The notes under the pieces were generated by a model. The model saw only the letters and a program-made list of their open reading frames with translations. It was not told where the DNA came from and did not search any database. Shown one piece after another: positions 9,200-18,148 of a DNA stretch of 64,000 nt (positions within the stretch are counted from its first letter, which is position 1; each line of letters opens with the position of its first letter). The stretch covers positions 62,001 to 126,000 of the forward strand of contig JAFTYP010000022.1 in assembly GCA_017461345.1 (NCBI GenBank). The letters are read 5' to 3'. The translations under genes and the position numbers were made by a program. The DNA comes from Bacteroidaceae bacterium. GTDB taxonomy: Bacteria; Bacteroidota; Bacteroidia; Bacteroidales; Bacteroidaceae.

Positions 9200-10018
9200 C
9201 CACTTCGGTGTGCTTGTCGCACCGCAGATTCCTATTGATTCACAACCTTGCAGCCAGCAGACATCGATCTCGCTGGCTGTATCTATCATATAGGAGCGAG
9301 GATTTGCTTTACAACATTCATTGAAAAGTACACGCCCGTTACTGCTTTTCCTGCCGCAAACAAAGAGAACGACGTCGTGTTTAAGCGCAAAGTTACGAAT
9401 ATTGGGCATTCGGTTTGCCACTTGTCTGCAAATGGTATCGTAGTATGTAAAGGTTGCTTCCAGGCTAATGTGCTGCTGTACGTATTCTACGATTTTCCGA
9501 AACTCGTCAAGCGGCATTGTGGTTTGGGAATAAAGACATATGTCACGACTGAAGTCTAACTTCTCAACATCCGTTGATGATTCGATGATAATGGCTGTTT
9601 CTTCTGTTTGTCCTACCAGACCTATTACCTCAGCATGACCATTCTTACCAAAGATGACAATTTGTTTTTGATGCTCTATATCGGCATCATATTCTTTCTT
9701 GATACGTTCTTGAAGATGCAAAACAACTGGACAGGTAGCATCAATCAGGTTAATAGAACGTTCGTTTGCTAAAGCATATGTTGAAGGCGGTTCACCATGT
9801 GCTCGCAGCAAGACCTTCGCATCATGAATATCGTGCAACTGATGATGGTTGATTGTTACGAGTCCCAACTGTTGTAGGCGATCGCACTCCTTTCCATTGT
9901 GTACAATGTCACCTAAGCAATAGAGTTTTTCTTCCGTTGCGAGTTCCTCTTCTGCCTTGCCAATGGCTCTCGTTACGCCGAAGCAAAAGCCCGAACCCTG
10001 ATCTATTTCAATCTTCAT
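9146..10018 (-). CDS. ispH: 4-hydroxy-3-methylbut-2-enyl diphosphate reductase
   Basis: IspH is the last enzyme of the MEP isoprenoid pathway, an iron-sulfur enzyme making IPP and DMAPP. The 290-residue protein has the three cluster cysteines in context: Cys12 in GSGFCFGV, one in LIDATCPVV and one in YDTICRQ. It also has the HAEVIG segment and an SSNGRVL motif near the end. It overlaps cmk by 11 bases, so the two are translationally coupled. Its 3' end runs 54 bases into meaB on the other strand. Confidence 0.95.
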   Translation of the reverse strand: MKIEIDQGSGFCFGVTRAIGKAEEELATEEKLYCLGDIVHNGKECDRLQQLGLVTINHHQLHDIHDAKVLLRAHGEPPSTYALANERSINLIDATCPVVLHLQERIKKEYDADIEHQKQIVIFGKNGHAEVIGLVGQTEETAIIIESSTDVEKLDFSRDICLYSQTTMPLDEFRKIVEYVQQHISLEATFTYYDTICRQVANRMPNIRNFALKHDVVLFVCGRKSSNGRVLFNECCKANPRSYMIDTASEIDVCWLQGCESIGICGATSTPKWLMEECKVRVEQLLGSNE

Positions 10019-10700
10019 TCGCTACTCTGTAATACTGTTCCAACAGCCAGGCTTTCTGTTCCGGTATGGTCATATTACTATTGTCCAGTACGATGGCATC
10101 GTCGGCCTTACGAAGAGGGCTAATAGCACGAGTGGAATCTATACGGTCGCGTTCTACGACGTTTGCCAGAATCTCGTCGAAGTTGCACGTTTCCCCTTTT
10201 GCTGTCAATTCGTCGAAGCGGCGCTTGGCACGCACATCAGCACTTGCTGTAACGAAAATCTTCAGTTCTGCATTGGGGAAAACGACTGTCCCTATGTCGC
10301 GTCCATCCATTATTACGCCTTTTGCTTCGCCCATCAAACGTTGCAATTCTACCATTGCTTCGCGAACAAAGCCAAGTGTGGCAATGGGGCTTACGTACTT
10401 CGAAACTTCCATTGTACGTATCTCTCGCTCTACGCAGACTCCGTTGAGATATGTGTCCGGGCGTCCAGTTTCTTCGTTCAACTGGAAGGTTATCAATATA
10501 TCGGCCATCCGGTTGTGCAGAGCATCCTCGTCAATACCGGCATCGGTAATCAGTCCGTTCTGCATGGCGAAGAGTGTCACGGCACGATACATTGCTCCTG
10601 TGTCTATATATATATAGCCAATCTCTTTTGCCAGGTCCTTTGCCATTGTACTCTTTCCGCAAGAAGAGTGGCCGTCGATTGCTATGGTAATTATTTTCAT
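10008..10700 (-). CDS. cmk: cytidylate kinase
   Basis: Cmk phosphorylates CMP and dCMP with ATP. The 230-residue protein has a P-loop ([10 protein letters not shown]), [15 protein letters not shown] for nucleotide binding, and [18 protein letters not shown], which is diagnostic for the family. It lies 26 bases after porQ and overlaps ispH. porQ-cmk-ispH is a recurring Bacteroidetes gene order, so this is probably one operon driven by the promoter before porQ. Confidence 0.95.
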   Translation of the reverse strand: MKIITIAIDGHSSCGKSTMAKDLAKEIGYIYIDTGAMYRAVTLFAMQNGLITDAGIDEDALHNRMADILITFQLNEETGRPDTYLNGVCVEREIRTMEVSKYVSPIATLGFVREAMVELQRLMGEAKGVIMDGRDIGTVVFPNAELKIFVTASADVRAKRRFDELTAKGETCNFDEILANVVERDRIDSTRAISPLRKADDAIVLDNSNMTIPEQKAWLLEQYYRVANED

Positions 10701-10726
10701 TGATGTCTAAAAGTTATGGTGAAATG

Positions 10727-11725
10727 CTATTTGGTTTCCTTTTGAAAGTTATATGCTAAAGTAAATGCCAGTGTAGGTGCGCTGACATGATACTTGGCGT
10801 ACGCCACACCGAACTTCAGGCGCTTGAGATTAACGCCGCCACCGAACGAAAGACCGGCTGCATGCGACGAACCGGCTGCATTCATTTCGTAGGCTCTGCG
10901 GAAGTTGTATCCCAGGCCGACGTAGAACTTATTTGTTATAAGCCATTCGGCTCCAAGAACAAAGTGATTTATAAAGATGCTTCCTGCCTTTACCTTGTTG
11001 CCGGTAGTGAAGTAGTCATCGGAAGTCCATCGCGTCAGGTCGACCATTGTAACCGAAATGCGAATAGGGGCATGGCCCAGCGATTTCGTGAAGCCCATTT
11101 CAAGATCTACGGGCAACGGGTCGCGCTCGTTGCCGAAACTTTTTATCTGTCCTCCGAGATTACGCGCAGCAACAGAGAACGAGAAGTCTGATTTCTCGCT
11201 GTAGTAATTTAGTCCCAAGTCTGCGGCAAGTGCGCATGATGTATATGGGCCGTAGTGCGAATAGATAAATTTTGCTGTTACGCCACCCACCCAATGGTTG
11301 CTGAGAATGTGGCTGTACTGGCCGGCAAAACAGAGATCCAGTGGACTGAAATCGCCTACAACTTCGCCTGTCACCAATGTTTCCTTTGTGGAACCATAGC
11401 CTACGAATTGTGCATGCACGCCCCAACTGCCGTTTGCTCCCACCTGCTGCGAATATGCCGCTGCGCCTGTATTGGTGCCTTGCATATAGGTCATAAAGGA
11501 GAAGCCCACCGACTTGTCGCTAATGTTAGACAACAATGCCGGGTTCTGCAAGGAGAGTGATATGTCGTCCTCCATTAGAGAGATATTCTTGCCGCCAAGT
11601 GCTGCTGAATGGGACGATACCGGCAGATTCAGGAAATTGAACACTGTGCCGCTCTCCTGCGCCACAGCAACGAGCGGAAGCAAGAGGCTTACCAGCAGAA
11701 ATGAGAAACGATGCATCCTTGTCAT
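10727..11725 (-). CDS. porQ: type IX secretion system protein PorQ
   Basis: A PorQ-type outer-membrane barrel of the type IX secretion system. After the signal peptide (ending AVAQ) it has FNFLNLPVSSHSAALGGKN and DISLSLQNPALL, typical of PorQ/UPF0164 proteins. In Porphyromonas, PorQ works with PorU, PorV and PorZ in the attachment of secreted cargo at the cell surface. The frame is open to an ATG at 11767, but that ATG lies inside the promoter. The start at 11725 (MTRMHRF) gives a sensible signal peptide, and 11716 is also possible. The secreted protein at 59182-60486 could be a cargo. Confidence 0.85.
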   Translation of the reverse strand: MTRMHRFSFLLVSLLLPLVAVAQESGTVFNFLNLPVSSHSAALGGKNISLMEDDISLSLQNPALLSNISDKSVGFSFMTYMQGTNTGAAAYSQQVGANGSWGVHAQFVGYGSTKETLVTGEVVGDFSPLDLCFAGQYSHILSNHWVGGVTAKFIYSHYGPYTSCALAADLGLNYYSEKSDFSFSVAARNLGGQIKSFGNERDPLPVDLEMGFTKSLGHAPIRISVTMVDLTRWTSDDYFTTGNKVKAGSIFINHFVLGAEWLITNKFYVGLGYNFRRAYEMNAAGSSHAAGLSFGGGVNLKRLKFGVAYAKYHVSAPTLAFTLAYNFQKETK

Positions 11726-11744
11726 TACGTACATATATCGGTTG

Positions 11745-11775
11745 CAAAGATACGATGTTTCGTCCAAAAATCAAA
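11745..11775 (-). promoter_or_regulatory. Promoter for porQ-cmk-ispH
   Basis: On the minus strand, TTTG at 11775-11772 and TATCTTTG at 11752-11745 are 19 bases apart. Transcription should begin near 11741-11738. This excludes the upstream ATG at 11767 as the porQ start. Confidence 0.8.
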
Positions 11776-12121
11776 ATTCTAAAATTTAAAAAATCTTTTT
11801 CGTGCCAATGATTACTCAAACAGCCGAAACTCTAAAGAAAAAAGCCATGCCCTGACGAACAATCTTCCGCATTTGACATAATGTCATCATTTCGTACGTT
11901 TTACTTTCTTTTTGTATTTCTCCCAATCGGCCAGAATTGTTTATATGTCATCGCCCCATTGCCCGGCATCATTTTCGCAAAAATAAGGCTAAAACAAGTC
12001 CCGCCTGGAACAGAGATATTTACGCATCACAACACAGAACAGAGCAAAGATTTCCGCAAAAAATGGCTAACCAAAACAGAAGCAACCCCTAACCTTTTCG
12101 CCTTTTATCGCAGGAGAAATC

Positions 12122-12253
12122 GTGAAACCCGGCATACCTAATCGCCAAACTTAACGTGCCTTGTTGCGGGATATGCCATTGCTTGTCGGCAGACAACCTA
12201 CGTCTAATTGCCAGACATACCACTCCATGTCATAACAAATGGCGTATTTTGTT
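12122..12253. repeat. 22-bp-period intergenic array A
   Basis: About six degenerate units of 22 bp. Linker words start at 12122 (GTGAAAC), 12144 (GCCAAAC), 12166 (GCGGGAT), 12188 (GGCAGAC) and 12210 (GCCAGAC), all exactly 22 apart. Core words include GGCATACC and AACGTGCC. The array lies in the divergent gap between porQ and tonB. It shares the phrase CTTAACGTGCCTTGTTG with array C at 20.4 kb. Confidence 0.7.
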
Positions 12254-12439
12254 CAAAAATCAGCCATTTTTCAGAATAACAAAAAGGCAGAATATCCGAC
12301 AAAACACTATCATTTTGACACTTTGGTAGACCATCCTTCTCAATTCACGAAACAGAAAACTATCGGCGTAGAAGAAGAAAAATAATCACAAAAAAGAAAA
12401 AAACTTCCGAAGATACGTACAAGAATAAAAAAAATAATG
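12254..12439. other. Rest of the porQ-tonB divergent gap
   Basis: Together with 11776-12121 this completes a gap of more than 700 bases. It is AT-rich and has no convincing gene. Weak traces of the 22-bp periodicity continue to about 12310. The stretch before tonB is an A-rich leader-like region. Confidence 0.4.
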
Positions 12440-12447
12440 TAACTTTG
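12440..12447 (+). promoter_or_regulatory. -7 element for tonB
   Basis: TAACTTTG, 45 bases before the tonB ATG. The upstream region is A-rich without a clear TTTG at the -33 position. Confidence 0.5.
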
Positions 12448-12492
12448 TGCCACTATTGAATACTTTAGGCAATAATAACAACAAAATAAGAC

Positions 12493-13206
12493 ATGGAAGC
12501 AAAAAAAACAGTAAACGAGGAACTGCGGAGTCAGAAATCGACCAACATGCTGATTGGATACGTCCTGGCACTTGCCGCAATGTTCGTTGCCTTCGAGTAC
12601 ACCCAGCGTGAAGTGAAGGTCGTAGAGGAGGAAAAAATTTATGATTACAGAATGGAAGAGGACATGATCCCCATTACAAAACAAGAAGTAGTGGTAGCAC
12701 CTCCTCCAGCAGCAGCCCCCACCGTAATGGAGTTCATCAACGAAGTGGATGACGACACCGAACTTCCCGAAGAAGAAATCGAAACGTCAGAAGAGATGAA
12801 CCAAGCCATCACAACCGTAGTAGGCACCGGTGCCCCCGCAGCCGTCGTAACAGGTCCAGTCGGTCCGGTAGTAGAAGCCGACGACGACGACCGCATCTAC
12901 GAAATGGTAGAAGAGAATGCACAATTCCCCGGCGGCGACGCAGAGTGCTTCAAGTGGCTGAGCGAACACATCAAATACCCCAGCATCTGTGTAGAACAAG
13001 GCGTTCAGGGACGCGTAATCGTGAACTTCGTTGTCAATCGCGACGGTTCAATCGTCGATGTCAAGACCGTACGTTCTCCAGACCCCAACCTCACCAAAGA
13101 AGCAGAACGTGTTGTAAAACTGATGCCTAAATGGAAACCCGCACGTCAAGGCAACAAGACCGTTCGCTCACGATTCACCCTGCCCGTTATGTTCCGTTTG
13201 AGTTAA
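12493..13206 (+). CDS. tonB: TonB-family energy transducer
   Basis: A 237-residue protein with one membrane anchor (about 20-37, NMLIGYVLALAAMFVAF). A periplasmic linker follows that is short, acidic and only lightly Pro-rich. The C-terminal TonB domain (about 148-237) has NAQFPGGDAECFKWL, IKYPSICVEQGVQGRV and PKWKPARQGNKTVRS, typical of Bacteroidetes TonB. It carries proton-motive energy from ExbB/ExbD to outer-membrane TonB-dependent transporters. The matching exbB-exbD-exbD genes are 2 kb downstream on the same strand. A terminator-like hairpin follows. Confidence 0.9.
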   Translation: MEAKKTVNEELRSQKSTNMLIGYVLALAAMFVAFEYTQREVKVVEEEKIYDYRMEEDMIPITKQEVVVAPPPAAAPTVMEFINEVDDDTELPEEEIETSEEMNQAITTVVGTGAPAAVVTGPVGPVVEADDDDRIYEMVEENAQFPGGDAECFKWLSEHIKYPSICVEQGVQGRVIVNFVVNRDGSIVDVKTVRSPDPNLTKEAERVVKLMPKWKPARQGNKTVRSRFTLPVMFRLS

Positions 13207-13242
13207 GAATTCTTTTTAATCTCCTAAACGGACAACCACAAA

Positions 13243-13300
13243 TAGCCCCACTCGCAATCCGGCCGACAAAGGAAGGACGAGAGAGGGGCTTCTTCTTTTT
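13243..13300 (+). terminator. Probable terminator after tonB
   Basis: AGCCCC (13243-13248) with CTCG just inside pairs with CGAG and GGGGCT (13285-13290), followed by a T-rich run (TTCTTCTTTTT). The loop is long, so this is a weaker terminator than the one after exbD. Confidence 0.55.
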
Positions 13301-13320
13301 AAAGAATATATAATAAAATA

Positions 13321-14295
13321 ATGTATAGCAGCAAAGAACTTCTTCAGACATTAGAAGACGCCATCAAGGCTCTGCCACTCGAATGTGAACCAAAAGGACT
13401 ATACGAACCCATACGCTACGTCCTCTCACTTGGCGGAAAACGAATCCGCCCCGCACTCATGCTCATGGCCTACAACCTCTATCGCGAAGACATTACACCC
13501 TGCGTCATGCCCGCCATAGGATTGGAAATATACCATAACTTCACCCTATTGCATGACGACCTTATGGATCGTGCAGAAGTAAGACGCGGTAAAACCTGCG
13601 TACACCTCAAGTGGGACGACAACACCGCTATCCTCAGCGGAGACAACATGCTTGTGCTTGCCTTCAAATATATGATGCAATGCGACAGCACAAAAATGGC
13701 AGAAATAATGCACACCTTCACAAAAACAACCATTGAAATAAACGAAGGACAGCAATACGATATCGATTTCGAAAGCAGAAACGATGTAAGCGAAGAAGAA
13801 TACATCGAAATGATACGCCTCAAAACATCAGTTTTGCTGGCTTGCGCCTTACAAATCGGAGCAACATTGGGCGGCGCATCAGAAGAAGACGCACAAGCAC
13901 TCTACCGTTTTGGAGAACGGCTCGGACTTGCGTTCCAGTTACAAGATGACTACCTCGACGTCTATGGCAATCCTGATGTCTTTGGAAAAAGAATCGGCGG
14001 CGACATCCTATGCAACAAAAAGACATTCATGCTCATCAATGCACTGCGCCATGCTTCTACAGAAGAACACGATGAATTACAAAAATGGATAGACAACAAA
14101 GATTGCAACCCCGACGAGAAAATACAGGCTGTCACTGCCCTCTTTAGCAAAATAGGTGTAGATAAATTAGCCCAGAAACGCATAAACGAATACTCCGCCG
14201 AAGCCGAAACATATCTCAACAAAGTCAATCTACCAAAAGAACGCAAACAGATATTACAAGACATTGCGCACAAACTTATGGGCCGCCAAAATTAA
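13321..14295 (+). CDS. polyprenyl (trans-isoprenyl) diphosphate synthase
   Basis: A 324-residue all-trans prenyl diphosphate synthase. It has the LGGKRIRPALMLMA motif, the first Asp-rich motif DDLMD (79-83) followed by RRGKTCVH, and the second, DDYLD (209-213, in QLQDDYLDVYG). It condenses IPP onto allylic diphosphates. The bulky aromatic pattern before the first motif does not let me fix the chain length, so farnesyl/geranylgeranyl or longer products are possible. tatD follows after 7 bases. Confidence 0.9.
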   Translation: MYSSKELLQTLEDAIKALPLECEPKGLYEPIRYVLSLGGKRIRPALMLMAYNLYREDITPCVMPAIGLEIYHNFTLLHDDLMDRAEVRRGKTCVHLKWDDNTAILSGDNMLVLAFKYMMQCDSTKMAEIMHTFTKTTIEINEGQQYDIDFESRNDVSEEEYIEMIRLKTSVLLACALQIGATLGGASEEDAQALYRFGERLGLAFQLQDDYLDVYGNPDVFGKRIGGDILCNKKTFMLINALRHASTEEHDELQKWIDNKDCNPDEKIQAVTALFSKIGVDKLAQKRINEYSAEAETYLNKVNLPKERKQILQDIAHKLMGRQN

Positions 14296-14302
14296 GCAAA
14301 AA

Positions 14303-15088
14303 ATGATAGATACACATAGCCATATCTACGAACCCGAATTCGACACCGATCGCGAAGACGTCATACGCCGAGCCCGCGAAGCAGGCGTCGAACAAATCCT
14401 GCTACCAAACATCAATGCCGAAAGCATTGTGCCCATGCTTAATCTTTGCCATCAACACCCCGGCTACTGCTATCCCATGCTCGGACTGCACCCTACCGAT
14501 GTAGAACCAGCAAACTACCAGCAAACTTTGGCAAATATGCAAGAAATGCTTGAAGCGCCTAACCACCCGTTCATCGCCATTGGTGAAGTCGGTTTAGACT
14601 ATTATTGGGACAAAAGCAACGAAATAGAACAAGAAGACGCCTTCCGCAAGCAAATAGAATGGGCTATCAAATACCATTTGCCCCTTGTTATACACGCACG
14701 GTCTGCACATCGTCGAATCGTAGACATCATGGCAGAATATCACGACAAGCCTCTACACGGCGTCTTTCACTGTTTTGGCGGAACAGAAGAAGAAGCAGCG
14801 GAACTACTCCGATTTCAAGGTTTCATGCTTGGAATCGGAGGTGTCCTGACATATAAAAACAGCAATCTTTCAAAAGTTCTTACTACAGTCCCATTGGAAC
14901 GCATTGTACTGGAAACCGATGCGCCCTACCTGTCTCCTGTCCCCTATCGAGGCAAAAGAAACGAAAGCGCATACATTGCAGAAGTATTGCAAAAGGTCGC
15001 AGACATATACAACATAAGCAAGGAACAAGCCGAAATCACCACCAACAACAACGCAAGACGCATTTTCCGGCGTATGGAAGAACGATAA
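14303..15088 (+). CDS. tatD: TatD-family metal-dependent hydrolase (DNase)
   Basis: A 261-residue TIM-barrel hydrolase of the TatD family. Metal ligands are visible: the HSH pair in MIDTHSHIYEPEF, Glu in IGEVGLDYYWD, His in LVIHARSAHRR and FHCFGG, and Asp in LETDAPYLSP. TatD proteins are 3'-5' exonucleases with roles in DNA repair. The start at 14303 is preferred over an in-frame upstream ATG at 14264 because it begins directly at the conserved DTHSH strand and does not overlap the synthase gene. Confidence 0.92.
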   Translation: MIDTHSHIYEPEFDTDREDVIRRAREAGVEQILLPNINAESIVPMLNLCHQHPGYCYPMLGLHPTDVEPANYQQTLANMQEMLEAPNHPFIAIGEVGLDYYWDKSNEIEQEDAFRKQIEWAIKYHLPLVIHARSAHRRIVDIMAEYHDKPLHGVFHCFGGTEEEAAELLRFQGFMLGIGGVLTYKNSNLSKVLTTVPLERIVLETDAPYLSPVPYRGKRNESAYIAEVLQKVADIYNISKEQAEITTNNNARRIFRRMEER

Positions 15089-15164
15089 AACAAGCAAAAC
15101 AGCCAAAAAACACATAAAATGAAACTTTTTAATTAAAATTTATGGCAGAATAAGAAAATTTAGA

Positions 15165-15172
15165 TAACTTTG
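15165..15172 (+). promoter_or_regulatory. -7 element for tRNA-Ser and perhaps exbB
   Basis: TAACTTTG, 46 bases before the mature tRNA. A partial -33 (TTTA at 15139-15142) lies 22 bases upstream. Confidence 0.5.
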
Positions 15173-15218
15173 TGACCGAAAAGCGTTAAAAGAGTCATAT
15201 TCCTACGCTCAACATTTT

Positions 15219-15306
15219 GGAGAGGTGCTCGAGTGGCTGAAGAGGCACGCCTGGAAAGCGTGTGACCGTCAAAAGCGGTTCGCGAGTTCGAATCTCGCTC
15301 TCTCCG
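15219..15306 (+). tRNA. tRNA-Ser (GGA)
   Basis: An 88-base cloverleaf. The acceptor stem pairs GGAGAGG with TCTCTCC, and the discriminator is G, as usual for serine. The D-loop region has GAGTGGCTGAAGAGG. The anticodon loop is CTGGAAA with anticodon GGA at 15253-15255. A long variable arm marks a class II tRNA, and GTTCGAATC is the T-loop. CCA is not encoded. exbB starts 51 bases later. Confidence 0.96.
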
Positions 15307-15357
15307 CAACATAAAAAGAAACAAACAAAAATAATAAACATCTAAACAAACAACACA

Positions 15358-16197
15358 ATGAAAAAGTTATTTGCAATTATTGCAATGGTTGCTGTTTGCT
15401 CATTTGGAGCAACAACATCTGTAATGGCTCAGGAAGACACTGTTGCCACTGAGCAAGTAGATAGTGCTGCTGTTGACAGCGTTGCTGCAGACACTGTTGC
15501 CGCAGAGGAAACCGTAGAGACTCCTGCCATCGTAGAGGAAGAGAACGAAGGTATCTTCAAGACACTTAAGACAAAGTACATCGAAGGTGACGCTGGCTTT
15601 ATGTCACTCGTTGCCATTGCGCTCGTTCTTGGTCTCGCATTCTGCATTGAGCGCGTCGTTTATCTGACTCTTGCTCAAATCAACACACGTAAGTTCATGA
15701 AGGAACTTGCCGACCTCGTTGCTGCAGGCAAGGTTGCAGACGCAATCGAGAAGTGTAAAGGCACTCGCGGTCCTGTTTCTCAGGTAAGCCGTAAGGCTAT
15801 GGAATGCCTCGATAGCGCAGACCGTAACGACATTGCAACTATCGAACGCACCATCAATATGGAAGCAGAAGTTCAGGGTTCTTACCTCGAAGAGAACTGC
15901 TCTTGGATCACTCTCTTCATTGCAATGGCTCCTTCTCTCGGCTTCCTTGGAACTGTGATTGGTATGGTAATGGCATTCGACGACATCCAACGCGCTGGTG
16001 ACATCAGCCCAACCGTTGTTGCAGGCGGTATGAAGGTTGCCCTTATCACAACTATTTTCGGTATTATCGTTGCCTTGATTCTTCAGTTGTTCTACAACTA
16101 TATCCTTTCTAAGGTTGAGACATTAACCAGTAACATGGAAGAAGCCGCTCAGGAGTTGCTCGTAATGTGCGTCAAGAGCGATAAGTGCAAAAAATAA
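15358..16197 (+). CDS. exbB: ExbB/TolQ/MotA-family proton channel protein
   Basis: A 279-residue protein of the ExbB/TolQ/MotA family, which forms the proton channel that energises TonB. A signal peptide (ending VMAQ) is followed by a low-complexity Val/Ala/Asp/Glu segment to about residue 65. Three membrane helices follow (about 80-100, 180-205 and 220-245), with the conserved LEENCSWITLFIAMAPSLGFLGTVIGM. The secreted N-terminal extension is longer than in E. coli ExbB and common in Bacteroidetes. It heads the exbB-161aa-exbD-exbD operon. Confidence 0.92.
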   Translation: MKKLFAIIAMVAVCSFGATTSVMAQEDTVATEQVDSAAVDSVAADTVAAEETVETPAIVEEENEGIFKTLKTKYIEGDAGFMSLVAIALVLGLAFCIERVVYLTLAQINTRKFMKELADLVAAGKVADAIEKCKGTRGPVSQVSRKAMECLDSADRNDIATIERTINMEAEVQGSYLEENCSWITLFIAMAPSLGFLGTVIGMVMAFDDIQRAGDISPTVVAGGMKVALITTIFGIIVALILQLFYNYILSKVETLTSNMEEAAQELLVMCVKSDKCKK

Positions 16198-16273
16198 TTA
16201 GAGATTATAAGTTAATGGTTATAGACATACAATTCTAAACCATTCTTAATTCCTAATAATAAAGTAGAGAACT

Positions 16274-16759
16274 ATGAAGATAGAAAAAATATCAAGTCGT
16301 GTGCTGATGGCTTGCGTAGCGTTGATAGTAGTATGCTTTGCAGCATTCCTGCTTATCGGCTATGACAACCCCGTTGGCGACTACAATCAACCTCTGCTTA
16401 CCGATGTTATCATGTGGCTTATGTATGCACTTGTTGTTGCAACAGCAGGTCTCACAGTGTGGTCACTGGTTCGCGGCATTCAGAATAGTAAAGGCAGCGA
16501 TCCCGCAGCCACCACAGGCGTTCCTGGTGCTAAGATTACATTGTTCACCGTATGCATAACCGTAGCATCTTTTGTTATAGGTTGGATAAGCGGTCTTGGC
16601 GAAACAGATTTCGTAGCAGCAGACGGCACCGTCACCACTGCTGCATGGGTAACCATCGTTGATGCATTCTGCGTTAGCATTGGCATCTTGTTCGTGGCTG
16701 CTGCTATTGCTGTTATTGTCAGCATGACTGGCATTATGACTAAAAATGCAAGTAAGTAA
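16274..16759 (+). CDS. Small membrane protein of the ExbB-ExbD operon, function unknown
   Basis: A 161-residue protein with four predicted membrane segments (about 10-30, 42-65, 90-110 and 130-155). I do not recognise a named domain. It sits between exbB and the first exbD with short gaps (76 and 23 bases), so it is almost certainly in the same operon. It could be an extra subunit or assembly factor of the TonB-energising complex. Only the membrane topology and the gene context support this. Confidence 0.7.
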   Translation: MKIEKISSRVLMACVALIVVCFAAFLLIGYDNPVGDYNQPLLTDVIMWLMYALVVATAGLTVWSLVRGIQNSKGSDPAATTGVPGAKITLFTVCITVASFVIGWISGLGETDFVAADGTVTTAAWVTIVDAFCVSIGILFVAAAIAVIVSMTGIMTKNASK

Positions 16760-16782
16760 ACTGATCTAAAAAGAGAAAAGAT

Positions 16783-17388
16783 ATGGCAAAGAAGAAAAAG
16801 AAGATGCCGAGCTTGAACACTACTTCAACAGCCGATATCTCCTTCATGTTGCTCATCTTCTTCCTGGTAACAACTTCAATGGACACAGATATGGGTCTGG
16901 CACGTCGCCTGCCCAAACCACCAGAACCAGATCAGGAAGATGCTACAATGGACATCAAAAGCCGTAACATCCTTTATGTCCGCCTCAACCACCTTGGTGA
17001 ATTATGGATTGAGGATGAAATGAACCGCGGCTTTAGTGACTTTAAAGAACTGCGCAATCGCGTTAAGGAGTTCGTCAAGAACGAACAGAACTTGAGCAAA
17101 TTGCCAGAGAAACATGTCAAGAATATCGATTTGTTAGGTCAGTGTTTCGTTACAGACAAACACGTAATCAGTGTTCAAACAGACCGAGCCACACCATACG
17201 ATGCATACTTCCAAGTGCAGAACGAATTGGTGGCTGCCTACAACGAGTTACGTAACGAATTGGCAAAGCAGAAGTTCGGTCGTGAACTCCAGTACCTCAA
17301 ACAAGAGGAACTTGATGCAATAAAGAAATACTACCCCCAGAACATCTCTGAGGCTGAACCTAAAAAATATCAACAAGGAGGACAATAA
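16783..17388 (+). CDS. exbD: ExbD/TolR-family protein, copy 1 (long form)
   Basis: A 201-residue biopolymer-transport protein. The N-terminus has NTTSTADISFMLLIFFLV, a single membrane helix carrying the Asp (in TADISFM) that is the proton-binding residue in ExbD. The periplasmic domain is longer than in copy 2 and Lys/Glu-rich, with a Gln-rich end. Its stop codon overlaps the next ATG (TAATG), so translation is coupled. With ExbB and copy 2 it makes the motor that drives TonB. Confidence 0.92.
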   Translation: MAKKKKKMPSLNTTSTADISFMLLIFFLVTTSMDTDMGLARRLPKPPEPDQEDATMDIKSRNILYVRLNHLGELWIEDEMNRGFSDFKELRNRVKEFVKNEQNLSKLPEKHVKNIDLLGQCFVTDKHVISVQTDRATPYDAYFQVQNELVAAYNELRNELAKQKFGRELQYLKQEELDAIKKYYPQNISEAEPKKYQQGGQ

Positions 17389-17846
17389 TGGCTGGATTTA
17401 AGAAAAAAGCAAGTCGCGAAATTCCAGAGATGAACACCTCATCTCTGCCCGACCTTATCTTCACCATCCTGTTCTTCTTCATGATGGTAACTACGATGCG
17501 TGAAGTAACCTTGAAGGTTAAATTCACAACTCCTGCCGGTACAGAACTTGAGAAGTTGGAGAAGAAGTCGGTTGTATCGTTCATCTATGTTGGCCCCCCA
17601 ACAGACAATCTGCGTGCGCAGATGGGTAGCGGTACACGTATTCAACTCAACGACCGCTTTGCAGAGACACGCGAAATCATTGACTTCGTGGCTGCAGAAC
17701 GTCAAGGCATGATGAACCAAGCAGAGCAGGTTATCAGCATCAAGGCCGACCAAGGCACACAGATGGGTTATATTACTGACATTAAGGAAGTGTTGCGTAA
17801 ATCATGGGCACTGCGTATCAACTACTCTGCAACAAAGAGAAATTGA
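17388..17846 (+). CDS. exbD: ExbD/TolR-family protein, copy 2
   Basis: A 152-residue ExbD with the membrane helix SSLPDLIFTILFFFMMV and the conserved Asp in LPDLIFT. The periplasmic part ends in the usual ExbD fold (VISIKADQGTQMGYITDIKEVL). Two different ExbD proteins in one operon are normal in Bacteroidetes. They may form a heterodimer inside the ExbB pentamer. The operon ends in a strong terminator just downstream. Confidence 0.93.
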   Translation: MAGFKKKASREIPEMNTSSLPDLIFTILFFFMMVTTMREVTLKVKFTTPAGTELEKLEKKSVVSFIYVGPPTDNLRAQMGSGTRIQLNDRFAETREIIDFVAAERQGMMNQAEQVISIKADQGTQMGYITDIKEVLRKSWALRINYSATKRN

Positions 17847-17872
17847 TACTAAACCTCATTTGATTACATACC

Positions 17873-17916
17873 AAAAGGATGGCTTTCTCGAAAAACGAGG
17901 GAGCCATCCTTTTTTT
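17873..17916 (+). terminator. Strong intrinsic terminator of the exbB operon
   Basis: A 12-bp stem (AAAAGGATGGCT with AGCCATCCTTTT), an inner CTCG/CGAG stem, an AAAAA loop and a run of seven T. Confidence 0.9.
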
Positions 17917-18050
17917 CATCGTATTATTGGATGCAAATAACAAGATGTAAACTATAAAGACACTGCTTCAAGACACATCGGCATCTAACAGATTGGCAGA
18001 CAACACACGGATTTAGATTCTACGTACAAAAAGAAGATGAAAAAGACAAC

Positions 18051-18120
18051 GTGTATAGTCGGCAAAGTATACACGTTAAGTCGGCAGAGTATACACGTTA
18101 AGTCGGGCAACTTAACGTGG
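18051..18120. repeat. 22-bp-period intergenic array B with inverted repeat
   Basis: TCGG marks at 18059, 18081 and 18103 are exactly 22 apart. Read on the minus strand, the repeated phrase is GACTTAACGTGTATAC, as in array G. The array ends in a perfect 10-bp inverted repeat, CACGTTAAGT (18094-18103) and ACTTAACGTG (18110-18119), with a 6-base loop and no T-run. It sits between convergent genes. Confidence 0.75.
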
Positions 18121-18148
18121 AATGATTTTCGTGCTAACAAGGCAGTGG

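Noticed and set aside
11881..12141. An 86-residue open frame in the porQ-tonB gap
   Set aside because: It runs into array A, has no ribosome-binding site or promoter, and a composition unlike its neighbours.
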